Assembly: GCA_002683535.1 (NCBI GenBank)
Contig: NYTO01000129.1
Span: 1-6,669, forward strand
Direction of reading: 5' to 3'
Length of the DNA stretch: 6,669 bases
DNA from: SAR116 cluster bacterium
Lineage (GTDB): Bacteria > Pseudomonadota > Alphaproteobacteria > Puniceispirillales > Puniceispirillaceae
How positions within the stretch are numbered: the first letter of the stretch is position 1; each line of letters starts with the position of its first letter. Below, piece by piece: positions 6,527-6,669 of the stretch. The notes under the pieces were generated by a model. That model saw nothing but the letters and a program-made list of their open reading frames with translations, did no database searches and was not told the origin of the DNA. The translations under genes were made by a program, and so were the position numbers.

Positions 6527-6669
6527 TCTCAGATGCGAAAGTGGAACGCTTCTGTTGCCAGGTGCGTTCCGAACCCCGCCAGCCCGAGCTCAATCGGACT
6601 GGACTTAAGATCGGTTACTCACGCTGCCGTTAGGCTGCGATTGCGACCGGAGCAGTGTTGTCATTTGCA
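6527..6669 (-). ncRNA. ssrA: tmRNA (ssrA), tag-encoding segment, runs off the window edge
   Basis: tmRNA rescues stalled ribosomes and encodes a degradation tag. On the - strand, codons from 6668 down to 6633 read A N D N T A P V A I A A, followed by TAA at 6632-6630; with the alanine charged on tmRNA this gives the tag AANDNTAPVAIAA, which has the AANDN start and AA end typical of alphaproteobacteria. The stop codon sits in the TAAC loop of a hairpin (6633-6639 with 6622-6628, six of seven pairs), as in helix P5 of known tmRNAs. A 9-bp hairpin (6594-6602 with 6579-6587, one wobble) and a 7-bp hairpin (6564-6570 with 6543-6549) follow; the loop of the last includes CCTGGCAACAGAA, and CAGA there can pair with TCTG at 6530-6533 as a small pseudoknot. 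No T-arm or CCA end appears before sspB, which implies a permuted two-piece tmRNA whose acceptor part lies beyond 6669. The lower boundary is approximate. Confidence 0.9.

Noticed and set aside
6571..6581. GGGTTCGG as a tRNA T-arm or tmRNA T-arm
   Set aside because: The flanking bases do not form a T-stem, and there is no acceptor stem or CCA end; the sequence lies between two other hairpins of the tmRNA coding segment.

Overview
The window carries two gene blocks from what is almost certainly an alphaproteobacterium. The evidence is an SspB of the alphaproteobacterial type and, at the right edge, part of a tmRNA gene whose tag reads ANDNTAPVAIAA, next to too little downstream sequence for a one-piece tmRNA. 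Base composition looks moderately GC-rich by eye, with coding-like third positions throughout. I do not place it below class; Rhodospirillales or SAR116-like relatives would be a guess.

Layout. Positions 1-238 are non-coding as far as I can support: two tandem hairpins (29-46 and 61-85, the second a textbook intrinsic terminator) close off an unseen gene to the left, followed by about 150 nt that should hold the promoter of the next operon. Positions 239-4273 (+ strand) are a tight three-gene operon, glcD-glcE-glcF, encoding the FAD and iron-sulfur subunits of membrane-associated glycolate oxidase. Only 24 nt separate it from a convergent class I fumarate hydratase gene (4298-5917, - strand), and a perfect 9-bp inverted repeat covers the 3' ends of both genes. 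Further right, still on the - strand, are sspB (6002-6508) and the tag-encoding part of ssrA (about 6527-6669, continuing out of the window).

How the genes work together. GlcDEF oxidises glycolate to glyoxylate and passes electrons to the respiratory chain. Glyoxylate can enter the TCA cycle as malate through malate synthase, which is not in this window; fumarase makes malate from fumarate, so the two blocks meet at malate, although they are transcribed towards each other and are not one operon. On the other side, ssrA and sspB form a functional pair: tmRNA tags stalled nascent proteins, and SspB delivers tagged proteins to ClpXP. Here the tag-encoding RNA lies directly upstream of the gene for the adaptor that reads the tag.

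Nothing here looks like a mobile element, CRISPR array, phage or defence system. Most of the window is well-known metabolism and proteostasis. The points most worth a second look are the ssrA-sspB linkage with its probably permuted two-piece tmRNA, the shared hairpin between glcF and the fumarase gene, and possible cotranscription of sspB and the fumarase gene.
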